Notes under the pieces: generated by a model
Database searches by the model: none
What the model was told of the DNA's origin: nothing
The model's input: only the letters and a program-made list of their open reading frames with translations
In this document: positions 11,111-23,322 of the stretch, in pieces
Layout of the letters: each line of letters begins with the position of its first letter
Position numbering within the stretch: position 1 is the first letter of the stretch
Position numbers and translations under genes: made by a program
Assembly (NCBI GenBank): GCA_032718565.1
Contig: JAVGVS010000042.1
Coordinates: 1,128,025 to 1,192,024 of the forward strand
DNA: 64,000 bases
From: Distichodus sexfasciatus
Taxonomy: Eukaryota > Chordata > Actinopteri > Characiformes > Distichodontidae
Direction: 5' to 3'

Positions 11111-11731
11111 GAAGTTGGGGAGGGAGGATGTAATGAGTAACTGCCCGCATGAAACGAGTGACTTAATATTTACTCGCTCCAGTGGTTGGTAAGGGTTTCG
11201 GAGTTTTACTATGCACATGTGCAGTGACAGGCCCGCTCAAGTACGAACCGTCCCTGTGCGGAACAGATCGTTTTGCCTTTCTTCGGCAGCAGAACGAGAG
11301 ATGAAACATTAACTGTTCTTGGAAGCGCGTTTCCTTGGCATGATGCCCACCAAAAAGCAGAAGCGGGGCACAAATACAGCTGGTCAGAGAAAAGCGTTAT
11401 GTTGCGGGACATATACACTTCTGTCTTGCAAACCATGGGAAGCAGACCCGGACTACAACGGACAAATAAACTCCAAGATGTGTGGGATGTTGCTCAGAAC
11501 CAAGAATCAGTACACACACATAAAAAAAAAAAATCTCAATAAAACATCTCACATTTTATGCAACACCTCACAAAACAGAAAGGAAAGTTTGCATGAGTTC
11601 CTGAGCTTGAAAGTCCCTGAGTACACAATTCAAATTCGAGTGACTGAACCGGAGCGATTCCCGAGGACGCAAAGCAAAAAACGCAAACCAGAGCTGTTAG
11701 AGATACGAGGCTGAGTACGTAAAGAAAACGT

Positions 11732-11975
11732 AGTGAAAGTGAGCGATTATTTGTCATTGTGAACACACCACAACAAAGTGTGACCTCTGCATTTGACCCA
11801 TCTGTGAAGGAGCAGTGGGCAGTTGACATGCGCAGCGCCCAGGGAGCAATGCTTGGGGACGATACCTTGCTCATGAGTACCTCAGTGGCACCGGTCCTTT
11901 ACTGGTCTGGGATTCGAACCGGCGACTTTCTGATTACGGGGCGAACGCCCTAAGCACTGCCTACCGACTGCCCCA
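11732..11975 (-). mobile_element. SINE family 1, minus orientation
   Basis: Reverse of the element at 1012: CTCTGCATTTGACCCATC, GGAGCAGTGGGCAG, GGTACTCATGAGC (complement) and a tRNA-like end GGGATTCGAACCGGCGAC. Confidence 0.85.
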
Positions 11976-12739
11976 ACTAGGTATGGGACAGTTGCCGACT
12001 TCAAGGTGTATTACATGGACAGTGGATGTGTTAGATGGAATATAAGTATGTGTTAAGATTACATCCCAATTTCAATTACTCCGAACCAAGAATCCGAGCA
12101 CAAAAAATACTAGAAAAAATACTAATGTAGAGCTAATTTAATGCAACATCTCAGAACTTGAAACAACTCAAGCGGAACCTGAAATAACAAGAAAGTTCAC
12201 ATTCAATTTCAAGGCAGCTTTGGTTGTTCGTGTGACTGATTCCCTAAGACCAAAGCAGAGTGCACATTAGGGACGCGTTCTGCCGCGCCAGTGAATTTCC
12301 TCACGTTCAAAACCCACCACGATTGCATCACCTAATCCCATCTATTTCTTTTCCCTCCTCCTGATTAAAAGTGATGCCTTTCATCAGTCGACTTGATTGG
12401 TTTATTTTCAGAATGCTATGGTGTGGCTTCCCTGGGTTGTAGGGAACAGCTGTATCTGCACCCGGAATAACTCGGCTTATGCCCAGCACCCCTACGAGGG
12501 CCCAGGTTCTGTGTATGGCCTAAAGCTGGTCAGATGGGGAAACCTAAACGTCACGGAGCTGGGACACAATTAGACCGGCGGGAGAGTCGCAGGGTTGAGG
12601 GAGGATTAAAAAGGTGTTTATAGATTCGTCTCTAGGTCACATCATTCCCTGCCCTATTTTTGGATTTCTCTCTGTTTGGATGCTGCCGTCACCACATCTC
12701 TTTGTGTTTCCTTCAGTTATTTTTAAATTACAAGGATAT
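11976..12739. other. Unique-looking non-coding stretch
   Basis: About 12280-12720 lacks obvious repeat signatures and is moderately GC-rich, unlike its surroundings. It includes an acceptor-like TTTATTTTCAG at about 12402-12412 followed by an open stretch, but no protein family is recognised. It could be a conserved non-coding element. Confidence 0.3.
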
Positions 12740-13383
12740 GTGACCCTCCACGGCAAAACCAGTCGCTTGTCGCAAACTTTCTAAATTGGGTTATTATGTT
12801 TTCAAAGAGGATAAATCAAGCTTCAAAACGATATCTATATCGAATGAATCGGACGACGTATGACTGAGATATCAACATTCAAATGAGTCGGGTTTCTCCT
12901 GTCACGCCAAGTGAGAAACGGAGAAATCTGCCTTTGAAGTTGACTATCGACGTAGCACTCACAGACGCTTGGTGCAGTCGCGTCTACGTTTGTATTTACG
13001 GTAGCCTACGCTGCATTCACAGCCACACGGATAGCCTACCTGCGTTAGGTTAACTGAACTCGGGAGACGAAGATGGATTCCGGAGAAATATCTTCACGCT
13101 AGTCAACAGTGGATTTACCGTAAATATTGAAGTAGAGCGGTCAAAACACAAACTTTTAACATTCTGCTGGAATTGAATTCCTCACCTCAAGAAAGTCACG
13201 TTTTTAGGATGGAAAGGGTAAGTTTTTCAGCCAAATTTATTCACAACAGTAGAGTATAGACCTTCCACTGTTTCAAAACACTAAAAACAAAAAATCCAAA
13301 ATTTTACCTCACGCAACATAAACGCTCGTTTTTCTCGGAAACCTCTGTTGCAACAAGCGACTGGTTTTGCCGTGGAGGGTCAC
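12740..13383. mobile_element. 644 bp MITE, copy B
   Basis: Second copy of the 7975-8622 element, with the same ends and long identical runs (for example AACTGAACTCGGGAGACGAA in both). Differs by scattered substitutions and small gaps. ATAT occurs on both sides. Confidence 0.85.
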
Positions 13384-13489
13384 ATATATGTATGCCATAT
13401 TTGCAAAATGTAAATTTACAGTGCAAACCCTGTCAGTTAACTATGAGGGCAAAAACAAAGTCATTATTTTCTAACTGTAAGCGACGTAA

Positions 13490-13620
13490 AATATTCAAAT
13501 GATCACAAGAGTTATTCGAATAATCGTTTCAGCTCTATAATAATGTGAAACCGTGATATTTTTGTGCTTCAAGTTGTCATACCATCACAATCTCATACCT
13601 GCCCCTCGTAAAAAAATGAG
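13490..13620. mobile_element. hAT end fragments
   Basis: GTTATTCGAATAATCGTTTC at about 13510-13530 matches the right end of the element at 23323-24218. GTGAAACCGTGATATTTTTG follows and recurs near 15310-15340. Confidence 0.5.
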
Positions 13621-14140
13621 CCTGACCGGTCCTTGACTTGGACAAAATGCCAAAACTGGTATTCCGTTAGATATGGTGGTCACATAATGAGTCTGAATGA
13701 GTGATCTATTAAACTCTTTCTACACAACGATTGCTCTGTTTGTCCTACAGCTGCCTTCAGAAGAGTGATGTTGCCCAATAATTTGGGAAAAGACTAACAG
13801 GGCATGAACATACCAAAAAAAAAGCTTTGAAGAATTAGAATCTCTCGATCGCAAGACTCCTTAACGCTCGCCAGAAGATAAGAAAAATTTTTTTTTGCAT
13901 AGTGTTAGACATGGACGTTGGTCACATTTACTGTACGTATCCAGTTAGAGGCAATCTGAGTAATCTATTAAGCCCTTTCTACAGAATAAAGAGTTTGTTT
14001 GTCTTAGAGCTGAGTTCTAACAAGTAATGTTGCCTGAGGGTATGAGCAAGATTAACTGGGCATGAACATACCATAAAAGAACTAGAATTAGAATTGTTAA
14101 TACCGTTCCTACGTTATGGAGTTCAACAATTGAGAGTGTT

Positions 14141-15002
14141 CAGAGGTGGACAGTAACTAAGTACATTTACTTGAGTACTGTACTTAAGTAGAGTTTTTGA
14201 GTATCTGTACTTCACTTGAGTAGTATTTTATTTGGAAACTTGTGACTTCCACTTCACTACATTTGTAAGACAAATACTGTACTTTTTACTTCACTACATT
14301 TCTATCAAGGTTCTCGTTACTCGTTACTTTCAAATCTGTGGATAAAGTGGATGTTATTCCCCTTTTTCTAAAAGGTGACTGGTTGTTTGGCAGGTGACAG
14401 TCTATCGGTAATCAGTAGGGTTACGTCACGCCTGTAGACTGTAGCTATAAAACCAAGTTCAGACAGTTCTGCCGTTTTCTGTCTTGATTAGAACATTGTT
14501 GCTGTTGGAAAGTCATGAAGCTAGAGGTGTAGAGCTGGGTTTTACTCAGGTTGGAATGTTAATTTGATGTTGTGAGGTGCATTTACAGCTTCTGCACTGT
14601 CCTCCTGATTACCATACACAGATATGTGTGCACACACTGCCAGAGCTGTGTCAGAACACTACCGTGCTGTTTTGTGGGGGTGTGTGGTCTTACAATTAAT
14701 TAACAAAATAAACTAATGCCTGGTTTTCTTTATCAGTTGGGGTTGTGTTTCATTCTGTAACAATCTACCAGTTCCTTATTCTACAGCTTCTACAAGCTAG
14801 TCAGAAGCATTAGGTTTTGTAAGTGTTGTGGCAATAATGCAACAATGCAGTGAAAGAAGATGTACTTTTAATACTTAAGTATTTTTTAAAACAAGTACTT
14901 CAGTACTTTAACTTAAGTAAAAATTTGACTGTACAACTTTCACTTGTATTGGAGTAACATTTGACACTTAAGTAATGAAGTTAGCTACTTTGCCCACCTC
15001 TG
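14141..15002. mobile_element. 862 bp hAT transposon, perfect 8 bp target duplication
   Basis: Starts CAGAGGTGGACAGTAACTAA and ends TTTGCCCACCTCTG. AGAGTGTT flanks it exactly at 14133-14140 and 15003-15010. Subterminal GTACTTAAGTA motifs repeat at both ends. No intact transposase. Confidence 0.92.
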
Positions 15003-15339
15003 AGAGTGTTTAAGCAATTCTAGTTCTTCAACTGAGTTCCAGTTCTTCATATCAAGAGTTGCAATCACAGTCTTCAGTCTTCTTTTTAGAACCGTAAGTG
15101 CAATACTGTGAAGCTGTGACATTTTTGCTTAAGATTTTTGTGCCTTAAGCAAAAATTTCACGCTTCCTTAATGCCTTGTACAATTCGCACAAGGTGTTAA
15201 AGAGTTTGGTGATCGAAAGCTCTTCAGCACTTCTGATTCTTCTTTTTTAGAGCTGCAATCACAATCCTCAAAAGTTCTTTTTAGAGCCGTGATTGCAATA
15301 GTGTAATACCGTGAAACTGTGATATTTTTGCGTAAGGTT

Positions 15340-16262
15340 ATCATGCTTTGAGCTACAACGGACTGTTAAAGCAGCTGGCAACATCATCGGAGTGTCTCTC
15401 CCGTCGCTGCAGGACATCTTTTACAAACGCTGCATCAGGAGGGCCTCCTGCATCGTGCTCGACCCCTCACATCCTTCACATGGACTCTTTACACTCCTCC
15501 CATCCGGCAGACGCTACCGCAGCATCAGGACTCGTTCCACCAGAATGTGTGATAGCTTTTTCCCACAAGCCATCAGACTCTTAAACACACTTCCTCACAC
15601 TCCCCCCCCACACACACACCCGGACTGTGAACTAATTCTGTCACTTTACACCTCACTGTTGCTGTGATGCGCATGCTGCTATACGAACTAACTCTTTCAT
15701 GTTGCACTGTAACCCTCTCTGAAAAGATGTGTAAGAATAAGAAAAATGTCTATACTTACACACTGTACAGTATTACTATACGCTACAACATTGCCATAAT
15801 ATCTGCACAATTTTTGCACTGCTTCTACTATTTGCACAACCGTTAAACATGCATATCTCACTGGTCACTTTTTAACTAACTATATCTGCACACATTATTA
15901 AAGTATTGCACAGAACGGTTCTCCAAAAATGCTGCTATAATATCTGTACAAACTTAAATTTCAGTCAGACTTTTTAAGAATACACTTCTGTTAATAGACT
16001 GGATATCGAAATCTTTCAAATTGAAAACTGTCACTAACTTCGTGCACATTCAGTAAAAAAACAAACAAAAAAGTCAATTTCCACTTCTAACTTAAATGTA
16101 CATTTTGTGTCCTATTTATATATTGTTTATTCCATGTGCCCTATCTGTTCTTTGTTCTCTATTTCTTGTTGCACTGTGTAAACTGGAGCCACGTCTTCTT
16201 GTCTCTCTGTATATCTGTACAATATATAGAAGAGATGACAATAAAGTTTACTTTGACTTTTG
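15340..16262 (+). mobile_element. 3' end of a LINE retrotransposon
   Basis: 15392-15600 encodes the C-terminus of a jockey/L2-type reverse transcriptase polyprotein: SLPSLQDIFYKRC, LLPSGRRYRSIRTRSTR, CDSFFPQAIRLLN. The 3' UTR runs to AATAAAGTTTACTTTGACTT, a short tandem tail typical of these LINEs. 5' truncated, dead copy. Confidence 0.8.
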
Positions 16263-16339
16263 ACTTTGAAATATCACAAATCTTTTAGGAACATCTTTTT
16301 CTATATATTTGTACTCTTTAGTGTAATCTGTGGTTAACT

Positions 16340-16440
16340 TCTAAGTTCTAAAATACTCAGATCATTAGGGGGTACATTAGACTTCATATTGTACTTGGAC
16401 AACCAAGTATGTGTCAAATAAAGACTGTTGAATCTTGAAC
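16340..16440 (+). mobile_element. Second short LINE 3' end
   Basis: TGTCAAATAAAGACTGTTGA then ATCTTGAAC, the tail pattern of L2-like elements. Only the tail is present. Confidence 0.5.
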
Positions 16441-16867
16441 TCCTTAACGCCTCGCACGATTCCTTCACCATTTCTAACAAAGGGCGGAACACTATGCAAG
16501 TTATAGCAAGCTTTTGTAGTGTTCGCCCAGCTGAATCACTCTCTGTCCCTGAAGAATTCCTCTACACGCACATTCCGTATGGCTGAATCCAATTACCACA
16601 AGCCGGCTAAGCCTGATGGTGCAGCGAGCGAACAGGCTGAGGGCTACGTGACGCACCACAACGTGGGTTATTTTGTCTGTGAGCAAGATATCAAGGAATA
16701 AACCTGCATTTCCAACATTCTGCCTAGACAATGCCGTCATTCATGAAAGAAAGCAATTGTTGGGCTGGGAGATCTGGATAGTAGAAAATGTGCTCGTCTG
16801 CAAATTTGCGTTAATATAAAAGAATTTGCATTAATGAAAGGAGAAAAAATCTCTATGTTTATGATAG

Positions 16868-17480
16868 GGCTGGGCGATATGAGCTCCAATCAATATCACG
16901 ATGAAAAGAACATCTGACCTCGATTACGAGTAACAAAGATTCGTTGTTTATTTTGGTTTTTTTGCCCTCATCGTGCACTGATAAGGTTTGTACTCTAAAT
17001 ATGCTCAAATATCAAAGCTGGGCCTTATTATCTCATGAAAGAGCGCATATATTTACAATTTTAAAATAAAGAAAACAGACAGAACACAGGTAAAGATATT
17101 TCAAACTGCAATTTTTCTACATTACTTCACATTGCACGCAGAGTGGGCATGGATCACAGATCAGGCAGCCATACTTTCTACCGGGCTGTTCTTTTTATCC
17201 AAAAAATTTATGCCAGAAAATCACCAAGCAATGTCATCATGACATAATCCAGGTGTTTTTAAACTCAGACTAAGCTGTAGCCTTTTTCTTCTATTACTTT
17301 GTACATATTTGCATTAAATTCATTATTCATGAAGATGCCCAGTAATAAATAACATAAATGAAAAATAAATCAAATAAAAAAACAAACAAAAACATTTTAA
17401 TAGTGATTTCCGTAGTGAAACTAGATTGCATGTCACGGACCACCTGCAATGCCGCTGCGGACCACGTCGTTTTTGGCTTC
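16868..17480. mobile_element. Fragments of two hAT MITE families
   Basis: 16868-17010 begins TAGGGCTGGGCGATATGAGC, the left end of the family seen complete at 32383-32661 and in part at 25025-25390 and 57870-58000. 17400-17480 (GTAGTGAAACTAGATTGCAT ... GCGGACCAC) matches the right part of 31871-32157. Confidence 0.6.
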
Positions 17481-18179
17481 CAAAGAGCCAGACTGTCATG
17501 TCGTTTTGAGGAACAGTATTTCCATGCAAGTGTGCACATATTGCAATACATCACTGTATATATTGCCTCATATTCCTAGTCAAATATGAAGAAGTGAGGG
17601 TGGCTCTAGACTTTTGGTCTGACACAGATGGGTTACAGGCAGACGTTGTGTAATGCTGTGATGCACCGCGTGCTGTTTTGTGTTCATGAAAACAAATAAA
17701 TCACTCACTTTTGCCCTGTGGCGTTTTTTTGGAATTTGCCCTCAGTACCGCAAGTTTCGAAAAGCACACAATTGTTAGCCTTCTTTTACTGTGCACAGAT
17801 ATATTACAACATACACAGATGTTGGACCTCATTCCCCACCGCTTCTTACATGGATATTTGTCCCTAAAACCCACTTACGCAGTTTTTCCCCAGCGATTCT
17901 GACATTCACCAGTGGTTTCTTTATTTGAGATTTGTTCTTAGGGTGAGAACGGAATCTGCAAACAGTGAAGAACAGTCTTACGCAAATTTAATCGATTGCC
18001 TGTTCGAGCAAAAAACCGAAGCATATTGGGGTTTCTCCAATCTGACAACTGAATATTATACTACTCAAATATAAGCATTCATCATAAATTTAAAGTTACA
18101 CTTAAAAATGTAAGATATTAGTGAATGTGGCCCATTGTTAATAATTAGGGATGCAAGCACAAATCACTGTGGAACCATC

Positions 18180-18690
18180 TCATAATCGTTCTGTTTTTTT
18201 CTTTATTATACGACCATCTCAACCCTCCCGAGCTGACGCCGACCGACTGAACCCGCACCGGGGCTCCATGGAGACATCATCATGAAACCAACTGGGATTG
18301 GACCCTATGGACCTCAACTGAATTAGCAGTATAATGCTGAACTAATTTTAGTTTAATGTAGCTGAGAGGGTCCTGCAAGTAGCCCAGTAACAACTCGGGA
18401 TTCGGAAACTATTTTTGTGTCTATGCTTCTTTAAATAACTAACGATTCATCTTGAACTAATGCTTGCTGTATATTAAATGTTCGTGCGCCCGGTCGCCCA
18501 GAGGAGGATGGGGTCCCCGTCTGAGTCTGGTTCCTTTCAAGGTTTCTTCCTATTAGAGGGAGTTTTTCCTTGCCACTGTTGCCTCAGGCTTGCTTGTTGG
18601 GGGGTTTAGGCCGGTTATATGTAGAGTGCTTTGTGACAATGACTGTTGTTAAGAGCTGTATATAAATGAATTTGAATTTTGAATTATTAT
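18180..18690 (+). mobile_element. LINE-type 3' UTR
   Basis: Contains a 3' UTR sequence common in fish LINEs: GAGTCTGGTTCCTTTCAAGG, GGGAGTTTTTCCTTGCCACT, GTGCTTTGTGACAATGACTG, then a GAATTT-type tail. No coding part remains. Confidence 0.65.
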
Positions 18691-18739
18691 TATTATTAAT
18701 TTTTTTTTTGCTACAAAACAGATTGTGCAGCTTAAACCA

Positions 18740-19040
18740 TAAGTTGCAAAAAGCTGAAATTTGGAGTAAGTAGGACTGGTGTGCATCTCGGAAAATCGCA
18801 GTGATCTGCTCATAATTGGCGCTATAGTGAAGGCAAACGTTTTTTGCTTTCTAACTGAGGCTATGGACTTCCCGGTTTGCATAATATGAACAATTGTGAA
18901 CTCCTCCTAGGCTAAGATTTAGCATAATACCGGAACACGAAGGTTTCACAAAAGCTTGGCTAAACTTAGCAAATTCATTGCAGCAGGGCGTAGCTTATTT
19001 TGCTTAAACAGCTGTATCTTTGGGCTGCTTTGATCCAGCT
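18740..19040. repeat. Unclassified repeat, copy 1
   Basis: Shares ordered blocks with 28985-29345: AAGTAGGA.TGG.GTGC.TCTCGG, GCGCTATAG, GAA.TCCTCCTAGGCTAA, TTAGC.TGATA-like. Diverged. No terminal structure recognised. Confidence 0.5.
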
Positions 19041-19522
19041 AGCATCAGTTGCACCAACTGAACACTAGGATTAGTAACTGCCTATATCTCAAGAATCATA
19101 AGTTTGCTTTTGCAAAAACTTGCTATAAACAATCAAAATTAAGACATAGAAGAGGGAAATGTACAATGTTGCCATTTGAACAATAGGGGGGCATAAAAAC
19201 GCTACATAAATTTATGCAATGTCAATAACAGCTCTTTTGCAATTTGCTTGCTAATTTTGAGTTCTGACTCACTGACTCCTTTCTTCGAGGCTTGCTGCTT
19301 CAGCTGCTTTTTGCAACTCTTGCTTGGACCCCTCTCACTGCTGCTTGTTTTAACGCTTTATTATTTTTGGACGCATTTTTGCTATTTGATTTTGCTTTAG
19401 CTTTAACAAAGCATGTGACAACTAAGGAGTCTTGACTATACAGGAATGCATTTCCCAAAAGCGTAGTTGCTAACGTATTGCTAACTTGTTAGCAACATTA
19501 TGTTAGTCGCTAATGTACACTA

Positions 19523-20456
19523 TAGAGGTCGACCGATATATCGGGCCGATATTTAACATTTTTTATGATATCGGCATCGGCCGATATCCGAGTTTAGTAC
19601 GCCGATATTCAGGCATCTCTGCGGACAGCCCAGTTTTGCTGCGGTACATGTGATGCTGCCTCTGCAGGACCCCAGCCAGAAGTTTTGCACTCTCCTTTAG
19701 ATTATTTGCCCTCTCCTTTTTGTATTGTTGTTTACAATTTTATCTTCCCTCAGAAATAGTTTGTAACATGAAAACTTTGTTTACAAATTATTAGTCAAAT
19801 GTTATATATTTATTTATTGTTTAGACATTTACAGTTTTATTTATGTTATTTATGTTTATATTTATGTTTAGTCAGTGTTAAATAAATGTTAAGTTGAGAA
19901 ATTTTGTGTATCCTTTGTTATTATTAGTGTGATATTTTACTACACAAACAGAGGAGAAATGTCTAATTATTGGCCAAAAAAATATCGGCAGCATATATCG
20001 GCTAGGGCTGGGTTCAAAAAAATAGATTCACCGATCAATATCGATTCTCGTTCGAAAAATAAGATATCGATTCAAAAATTCGCGGATCGATCATTTCCTG
20101 CGGCTATGCACTACTTCTCGCGACCGCGCAAGGAGAGCTATAAAAACGTGAGGCTGGCGAAACCGAATCCAAATAGAGCCATGGCTGAAGCTGCTCCGCT
20201 CAAATCACCATCTATCGACATAGGGGTATGCTCGACTCAAATTATTTTATAACCAAGCAAAACTAGTACTGACGCAAAGAAATCTCTAAATAAATCGATA
20301 TCGAATCGAATTGAATCGGATCATGACCTTGTGAATCGGAATTGAATCGATTCAGGAAATCAGCAACGATTTCCAGCCCTAACATCGGCCATCGGCTGAC
20401 CCTGACTTCTAAATATCGGCATCGGCTTTAGAAAAACCCATATCGGTCGACCTCTA
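19523..20456. mobile_element. hAT MITE inside the outer MITE
   Basis: Ends TAGAGGTCGACCGATATATC and ATATCGGTCGACCTCTA. Flanks GTACACTA (19515-19522) and GTACGCTA (20457-20464), 7 of 8. Interior is rich in CGGCCGATAT motifs. Confidence 0.88.
20003..20381. mobile_element. Innermost hAT MITE of the nest
   Basis: Ends TAGGGCTGGGTTCAAAAAAA and CAACGATTTCCAGCCCTA. Flanks ATATCGGC (19995-20002) and ACATCGGC (20382-20389), 7 of 8. Interior has GAATCGATTC motifs. Confidence 0.85.
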
Positions 20457-20493
20457 GTACGCTATGTCAGATGCTTTTGGGAAATGCACCCCA

Positions 20494-21330
20494 GTTTGAT
20501 TTGAATGGTATTCAGATATTCCCCCAAAGCAGCTTTATATATTAGGACAGCAGCAAGGGAAAAACTCTGTCTGCAGAAAACAGGAAGAATCCTTGAAAGT
20601 AAGCAATACACAGAAGGGGAAACACAGTTTTTGCTTGTGTAACATCTTAAAAAAAAAAAAAAAAAAAGACGGTGTGTTTTGTGCATCTTTAAAAACTTTT
20701 TTTCCCACATTGCTCCCCTGAGAGATCTCACTACAACCAGAGCGATGAGCAACATTTTAAAACAACAATCACAGCAAAAAGAGCATCCTTACTAATATAA
20801 TATTACTGCATAATATTATGCCATTTAAATGTCTTTCTTAAGAACAAACTTACGGAAAAACTGTAGTCACTATCGTGTAACTCGTATAGACCACACAGGA
20901 AAAAAAAAAACAAGACAAGGGGAATTCAACACCTTGCTCAGACCCGGCATCCGAGCAAGAAATTTTCCATTGTTTGAGCCCTAATCTGGGAATAAGGTTT
21001 CAGGGCTTGGTCAAGAAGGGCAGGAATAATGGAAGTCCTACAGAGAGGCACGGCCTGATGTTTATTTGCCGAAGGAACTCTGCGTAAAAGACATCTTTGT
21101 CTCGAGGAGCACAATGGTTTTGCAGAGGATCGGATGGCCGGCATATTTGTACAGCGCTGAAAATGTTCTCCGCTTCATATAATGGTTAAGGATGCTAAAA
21201 TTAAATGATGGTAAAGCATCTTTAGCGCTGTATGTAAATAAGTTGTTTTAGCGACACAAAAAAAATGGCAACTTCAAATCGAAGTCTAGCTGCCGAAACC
21301 AACAAGAAAATCTAGTGTCAGGTTTAGGAA
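20494..21330. other. Non-coding stretch
   Basis: No gene supported. Contains an A-run at 20648-20667 and a minus-strand open frame at 20938-21144 without recognised homology. Confidence 0.3.
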
Positions 21331-21483
21331 TGTTGGGCCTCATTCACCAAGCATTCCTAAGAAGGATTCCCAAAAAACAAAGGAGATTCATCACCAAACA
21401 AATGTAAGGGAATAAAGAAATAAAAACAATAACGGACTACGTTCACCAACAGATCTTAAGAGGAATGCTGTTCTTAAAGCTGA

Positions 21484-21588
21484 GATGGATTTAACAATTG
21501 AATCGATTTAAATCAACTTAAATTTCTTCTTAACGTCCTTAAGAAGAAATTTAAGTTGATTTAAATCAATTCAATTGTTAAATCCATC
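21484..21588. repeat. 50 bp near-perfect inverted repeat (hairpin)
   Basis: Arms 21484-21533 and 21539-21588 are complementary at 49 of 50 positions, with a 5 bp loop CGTCC. The arms start GATGGATTTAACAATTGAAT. It lies inside a MITE-like region (from about 21340, GGGCCTCATTCACCAAGCAT). Confidence 0.9.
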
Positions 21589-22084
21589 TTTACTGAGTAT
21601 GCCTCAAAACAATCATTTGTATATTATTTTCCCACCACTGATCAAACCATTTCATTACGATGTAAAAAAAAAAAAACATTATTATATTAATGATAATATG
21701 ATATTATAACATTAATGAATATGTTCTCGTGAATTCAGCCTTTGAACAATACAATATTTGCAGCTTCCCGCCAGTCTCGCAGGAAGCTTCTTTGTTTGTC
21801 AAATCATTCTGGAAAATTATAATCAGCTAATTCGGAGCATTTTTCTGCATTAGGTCGTATTATCAGTGGAAGAAAGTCCTGATCCAATTTGCCAAATCGC
21901 ATTACCGCCAAACAATGACAAAGACATTGTGAGCTCAGTGTATTTCGGGCAACGTTATCTCTCCAACAGATTAGGCGACTTCTCGAGATACTGGTTCCAT
22001 ACTTTTTCCAAAATACATGAAATAATTAAATTACATTTAAATTACAGAAATATATTTTTTTTAATGGCTACACTGCCGAAGTAC

Positions 22085-22320
22085 TAGGGGTGCACCGAAA
22101 CAACATCAGTCAACATCGACACCTCAATTCAATGATAAATGAGCCCACAGCACTGAACGAAAATGAAAACATTGATCAGACATCATACATATTGTAATAG
22201 AACTTTTTAATTTTTAAAAACTTAAATGTCAAATTGATTCATTTCTTGATCAGCAATTGATAGAAACAACAAAAATGAAAATCAATCAATCAATCAATCA
22301 ATATATATCATATAATCTAC
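22085..22320. mobile_element. hAT MITE fragment
   Basis: Begins GGGTGCACCGAAACAACATC; shares TTGATCAGACATCATACATA with 58090-58455. Ends in an ATCA microsatellite at about 22280-22300. Confidence 0.5.
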
Positions 22321-22399
22321 ATTTGGTCCAAAGATATTGTGATTTGAATTTTTTAGTCATAATCATAGCAATAGTAACACAACAGAGAAAAAATATTTG

Positions 22400-23322
22400 A
22401 ACAATATCCATACAAATGTGCAGCAAGGGATCCAGAAGGTGTCAAATGAAATCTTAATTATTCCTTTAGAATCTGTGTATCATTCATTCGTTCATTTTTA
22501 AAAAACCCCCAAAATACATATCTTGTTAAAAAACAAAACAAAAAAAAAACACAGTCCATGGTCCATTTTGGTGTTTTACTGGGTGCAAATGGTGTGACGG
22601 CTACACACGGTCAACTTGACTATTTTGGGGGGTTTTGGAAAAGTATGTTGAAAGCAGACAAGTGTTTTAGTGCTTCGCTTTAATTTGAAAAACGAAGGAA
22701 TAAATGAAAGATGCTTTAGGACCTCAAAAAAGTTCCTCTGCCACAATCAGCGCAGAACGCCGTGTTGTAACTACTGTAATGTAGGGATATTGTTGACTGT
22801 GGTCCAAGGCTAGACTGTTTGAGGACCTACATGTCTCACATTTTCCATAGCCAACCCAGAGAAACGAATGTGTTTATGTAATCAGAAGCGATGGAACGAC
22901 GGAGCATGGACCACCCAGAAGGAAACCTTAGTGAAAGTGCTGCATGAGGAAATCAAATTTGTAGCGCAATTGTTAGGGAGTTCGCCCTGTGATCGGCAGG
23001 TTCCAGGTAACCAGTAAAGGCAGTAGCTTGTAGTTTGAAAAGCATCCGTTTAAAAATAGCTTTCCCATACTGCAAGAATATAATCAACAGTCAACTAGGG
23101 AACCAACTTCAACCATGAAAATGTAGCAGCTCTTGGTACAAGGCCGAGTCCAGCTGCAAGCCATTTTGCTCGACCTGCAAGTTTAAAGTGATGTAGAAAA
23201 GGAAACTGCATGTGTTTGTGTTTCTCTCTTTTCATGCATTACAAGTAATATGTCCTTCAGTTCTAGTTCTAAGTTTATATTGCATTTATATTGCAAAAAA
23301 AGCTAAACGTTAACATTGCAAC
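22400..23322. other. Non-coding stretch with a SINE head fragment
   Basis: 22960-23025 carries a SINE family 1 head (GTTAGGGAGTTCGCCCTGTG ... ATCGGCAGG). Nothing else recognised. Confidence 0.4.

Larger units (their letters stand above)
19441..20493. mobile_element. Outer MITE of a three-level nest
   Basis: Outer ends CAGGAATGCATTTCCCAAAA and, at the right, TTTTGGGAAATGCACCCCAG are inverted repeats of one another. Interior short repeats GTTGCTAACG / GTTAGCAAC. Interrupted by the hAT element 19523-20456. Confidence 0.7.

Noticed and set aside
11273..11714. Lys-rich plus-strand frames near 11.3-11.7 kb
   Set aside because: No recognised family, no splice partners, and part of a repeat-rich stretch.
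19929..20252. 107-codon plus-strand frame
   Set aside because: Spans the boundary of two nested MITEs, so it cannot be an old gene.
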